Assembly (NCBI GenBank): GCA_021203045.1
Contig: JAJQBY010000102.1
Coordinates: 1-33,137, forward strand
From: Oscillospiraceae bacterium
GTDB taxonomy: Bacteria; Bacillota; Clostridia; Oscillospirales; Oscillospiraceae
Reading direction: 5' to 3'
Length of the DNA stretch: 33,137 nt
A model generated the notes under the pieces. It was not told the DNA's origin, ran no database searches, and saw only the letters and a program-made list of their open reading frames with translations. The position numbers and the translations under genes were made by a program. Shown here piece by piece: positions 32,667 to 33,137 of this stretch (its first letter is position 1; the number at the start of each line of letters is the position of its first letter).

Positions 32667-32823
32667 ATGGAGGAAAAAAGAATCTCCGGCAAGTGTACGG
32701 TGAGATCGTTGTCTATCAGACCGAGGACGGACGCGACTGGATGTGAAATTTGAGTATGAAACCGTCTGGCTCTCTCTTGAGCAGATGGCTGAGCTGTTTC
32801 AACGAGATAAGTCTACCATATGA
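32667..32823 (+). pseudogene. RhuM-family protein, decayed N-terminal fragment
   Basis: Translation in two frames gives KKNLRQVYGEIVVYQTEDGR and then DVKFEYETVWLSLEQMAELF plus QRDKSTI, matching the N-terminus of RhuM/virulence-protein family sequences common on mobile elements. From ATG 32667 one extra A in the run at 74-79 (32674-32679) and one extra G near 32739 would restore a single frame. A stop follows at about 32821, where the family continues for 250 or more residues, so the gene is truncated as well as shifted. Confidence 0.65.
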
Positions 32824-33080
32824 TATGGTTCAGCCATAGGATAATCTCCTTCTATTACCCCAGACCAATTACTAGCAACTTACACATGTGCGCCACTCGC
32901 AAGCCTTCTTTAGTTTTTATTATATCAATTTTCGCGAGTCTTGTAAATGTATCCGCGTTCCCCAGGTGGCTCAAATTTTCATGAGCGCGGTGTCTCTAGG
33001 TACCGTTTCCTTTGAATTGCAGTCGTAGCAGTGTTTGGCGGCAGCTCTGATACCAGAACTGCCGCCATCGCTTCTTCCTT
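32824..33080. other. No gene seen; hairpin at 33037-33066
   Basis: This 257-nt stretch is AT-rich at first. I see no gene in it. A hairpin at 33037-33066 (GGCGGCAG/CTGCCGCC outer stem, TCTG/CAGA inner stem) lies 14 nt downstream of the partial minus-strand gene and may help end its transcript, though no clear T-run follows. Confidence 0.4.
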
Positions 33081-33137
33081 TCAGGCCAGCGCCTTCCCCA
33101 TCGCCAGGCACGCCGCCTCCGCATCGCTGTCCGGTGC
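33081..33137 (-). CDS. C-terminal end of an unidentified minus-strand gene (partial)
   Basis: Reading in from the window edge, 18 codons (APDSDAEAACLAMGKALA) end in TGA at 33081-33083. The GC-rich codon use and the hairpin just downstream suggest a true gene end. Too short to identify. Confidence 0.4.
   Translation of the reverse strand, partial: APDSDAEAACLAMGKALA

Noticed and set aside
33037-33066. Hairpin as a standard intrinsic terminator
   Set aside because: The stem is good but neither strand has a convincing T-run after it.

Overview
The window looks like a chromosome segment from a Gram-positive anaerobe of the Clostridia, most likely a high-GC gut Oscillospiraceae member (Flavonifractor/Oscillibacter-like). 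The evidence is a SCIFF peptide with its radical SAM maturase, a CIRCE-controlled groESL operon, an ECF sigma/anti-sigma pair, an L10 leader RNA on rplJL, YmdB, and strong AGGAGG ribosome binding sites. The taxonomic placement is inference from gene content.

Layout. (1) 1-5190 is an AT-richer accessory island. A LysR regulator is divergent from a VOC protein, a DAPG/phloretin-hydrolase-type C-C hydrolase and a GntP-type permease; an AEC permease lies behind the regulator. Both permeases are broken by single-base frameshifts. (2) 5192-8751 (minus) is an operon of CoA-transferase, phosphotriesterase-like lactonase, class II aldolase and DUF2461 protein. (3) 8903-12040 (plus) is scfA, a terminator, scfB, and a PLP-dependent decarboxylase-like enzyme coupled to scfB. 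(4) 12064-14793 holds two tandem CNNM/CorC-type membrane proteins. (5) 14817-17013 (minus) holds an anti-sigma-like protein, an ECF sigma factor and a YfcE-like phosphodiesterase. (6) 17062-19164 is a MoxR ATPase/VWA pair, convergent with a formate/nitrite transporter whose C-terminus is frameshifted. (7) 20063-22030 is lysA plus a class I glutamine amidotransferase-like hydrolase. (8) 22062-24174 is groES-groEL with CIRCE. (9) 24220-30366 (minus) is YmdB, a YhaO-type nuclease, a YhaN-type ATPase, an unknown two-TM protein and an RlmL-type methyltransferase. (10) 30467-32255 is a 53-aa membrane protein, tRNA-Arg(ACG), and rplJ-rplL with leader and promoter. (11) 32330-33137 is the scar of an integrative element: a displaced tRNA-Thr 3' half with its terminator, an integrase-like tail, a decayed RhuM-like fragment, and the end of another gene.

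The most unusual signal is a structured repeat present twice (28324-28484 on minus; 30624-30796 on plus). Each copy starts at the stop codon of the gene upstream, in the same sense as that gene. The 93-nt core differs at one position, while a flanking 8-bp hairpin differs by three fully compensatory base-pair changes around an identical TGCG loop. This points to a selected RNA (or DNA) structure in 3' untranslated regions. Other points of interest are the C-C hydrolase island, the lactonase/CoA-transferase/aldolase cassette, the scfB-decarboxylase coupling and the attachment-site scar. No CRISPR array, rRNA or intact IS element was seen.
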